Below are positions 63,967 through 64,000 of a DNA stretch of 64,000 bases, piece by piece (the stretch's first letter is position 1; the number at the start of each line of letters is the position of its first letter). The notes beneath the pieces are model-generated. The model did no database searches and was not told the DNA's origin. It saw only the letters and a program-made list of their open reading frames with translations. The translations under genes were made by a program, and so were the position numbers. The stretch spans positions 181,001 to 245,000 of the forward strand of contig NZ_LT965928.1 of NCBI RefSeq assembly GCF_900239935.1. Reading direction: 5' to 3'. This DNA comes from Pseudoalteromonas carrageenovora IAM 12662. GTDB lineage: Bacteria > Pseudomonadota > Gammaproteobacteria > Enterobacterales > Alteromonadaceae.

Positions 63967-64000
63967 TCTAAATCACTATATTAGTTTAGTTAGAAGGATA

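Noticed and set aside
1..64000. CRISPR arrays, tRNA or rRNA genes, prophage and insertion sequences
   Set aside because: No regularly spaced repeats, no cloverleaf or rRNA-like stretches, and no transposase or integrase coding region were seen.

Overview
The window looks like chromosomal DNA of a marine gammaproteobacterium of the order Alteromonadales, most likely Pseudoalteromonas. This is an inference from the moderately AT-rich sequence, the gene families present (ZnuD-like TonB receptor, GH97, TorF, MipA/OmpV, SprA-related protease), the conserved tex-greB-ompR-envZ order, and the gammaproteobacterial spc/alpha ribosomal operons. No tRNA, rRNA, CRISPR, prophage or complete insertion sequence is seen. 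Coding density is high and most genes are housekeeping or envelope functions.

Layout. 1-6 kb: end of an unidentified gene, a secreted polysaccharide deacetylase overlapping head-to-head with a MATE pump, a small membrane protein with nfuA (Fe-S maturation), and a secreted M14 metallopeptidase. 6-10 kb: a Tat-exported PhoX-like protein, then a zinc-uptake locus with a Zur-like site, a small metal-binding exported protein and a ZnuD-type receptor. 10-13 kb: comF/gntX diverging from bioH, then a pair made of a flagellar-axial-like mini protein and a SprA-related metalloprotease, followed by a MITE-like repeat. 13-19.5 kb: tex, a CBS protein with a small exported protein, greB, and the ompR-envZ two-component system. 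19.5-25 kb: GH97 glycosidase, a type-1 copper protein, an outer-membrane barrel and a chemoreceptor. 25-32 kb: speE diverging from speA, an operon of two PlsC-type acyltransferases with a YbdG-type mechanosensitive channel, and a convergent chrA. 32-39 kb: OmpA-like lipoprotein, MsbA-like ABC exporter, DUF3224/LysE operon, MipA, a PH-domain membrane protein and an unknown secreted protein. 39.5-45 kb: rhodanese diverging from an ArsR regulator of the persulfide-sensing type, which heads an operon for an RND pump; then a reductase with the iodotyrosine-deiodinase triad. 45.7-50 kb: an ABC ATPase with a permease fused to an M1 peptidase. 50-53.5 kb: a frameshifted TorF porin gene, an unknown 387-residue protein, and an XRE-regulated membrane-protein operon with three operator-like repeats. 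53.7-64 kb: an AsmA protein, then the spc operon (rplN to rpmJ) and the alpha operon (rpsM to rpoA, with rplQ expected just outside).

How the parts work together. Three loci show their regulation in the DNA: zinc uptake (Zur-like box at the first start codon), the rhodanese/RND locus (AT-rich palindromes between divergent genes, regulator with cysteines 66 residues apart), and the XRE operon (three 16-bp repeats arranged around a recognisable promoter). The ribosomal operons carry the expected attenuator-like hairpin and an S4-type leader before rpsM. The most promising items for follow-up are the ArsR-rhodanese-RND locus, the three-operator XRE promoter, the deiodinase-like enzyme, the Zur/ZnuD locus with its small exported protein, and the mini flagellar-like protein with its protease neighbour.
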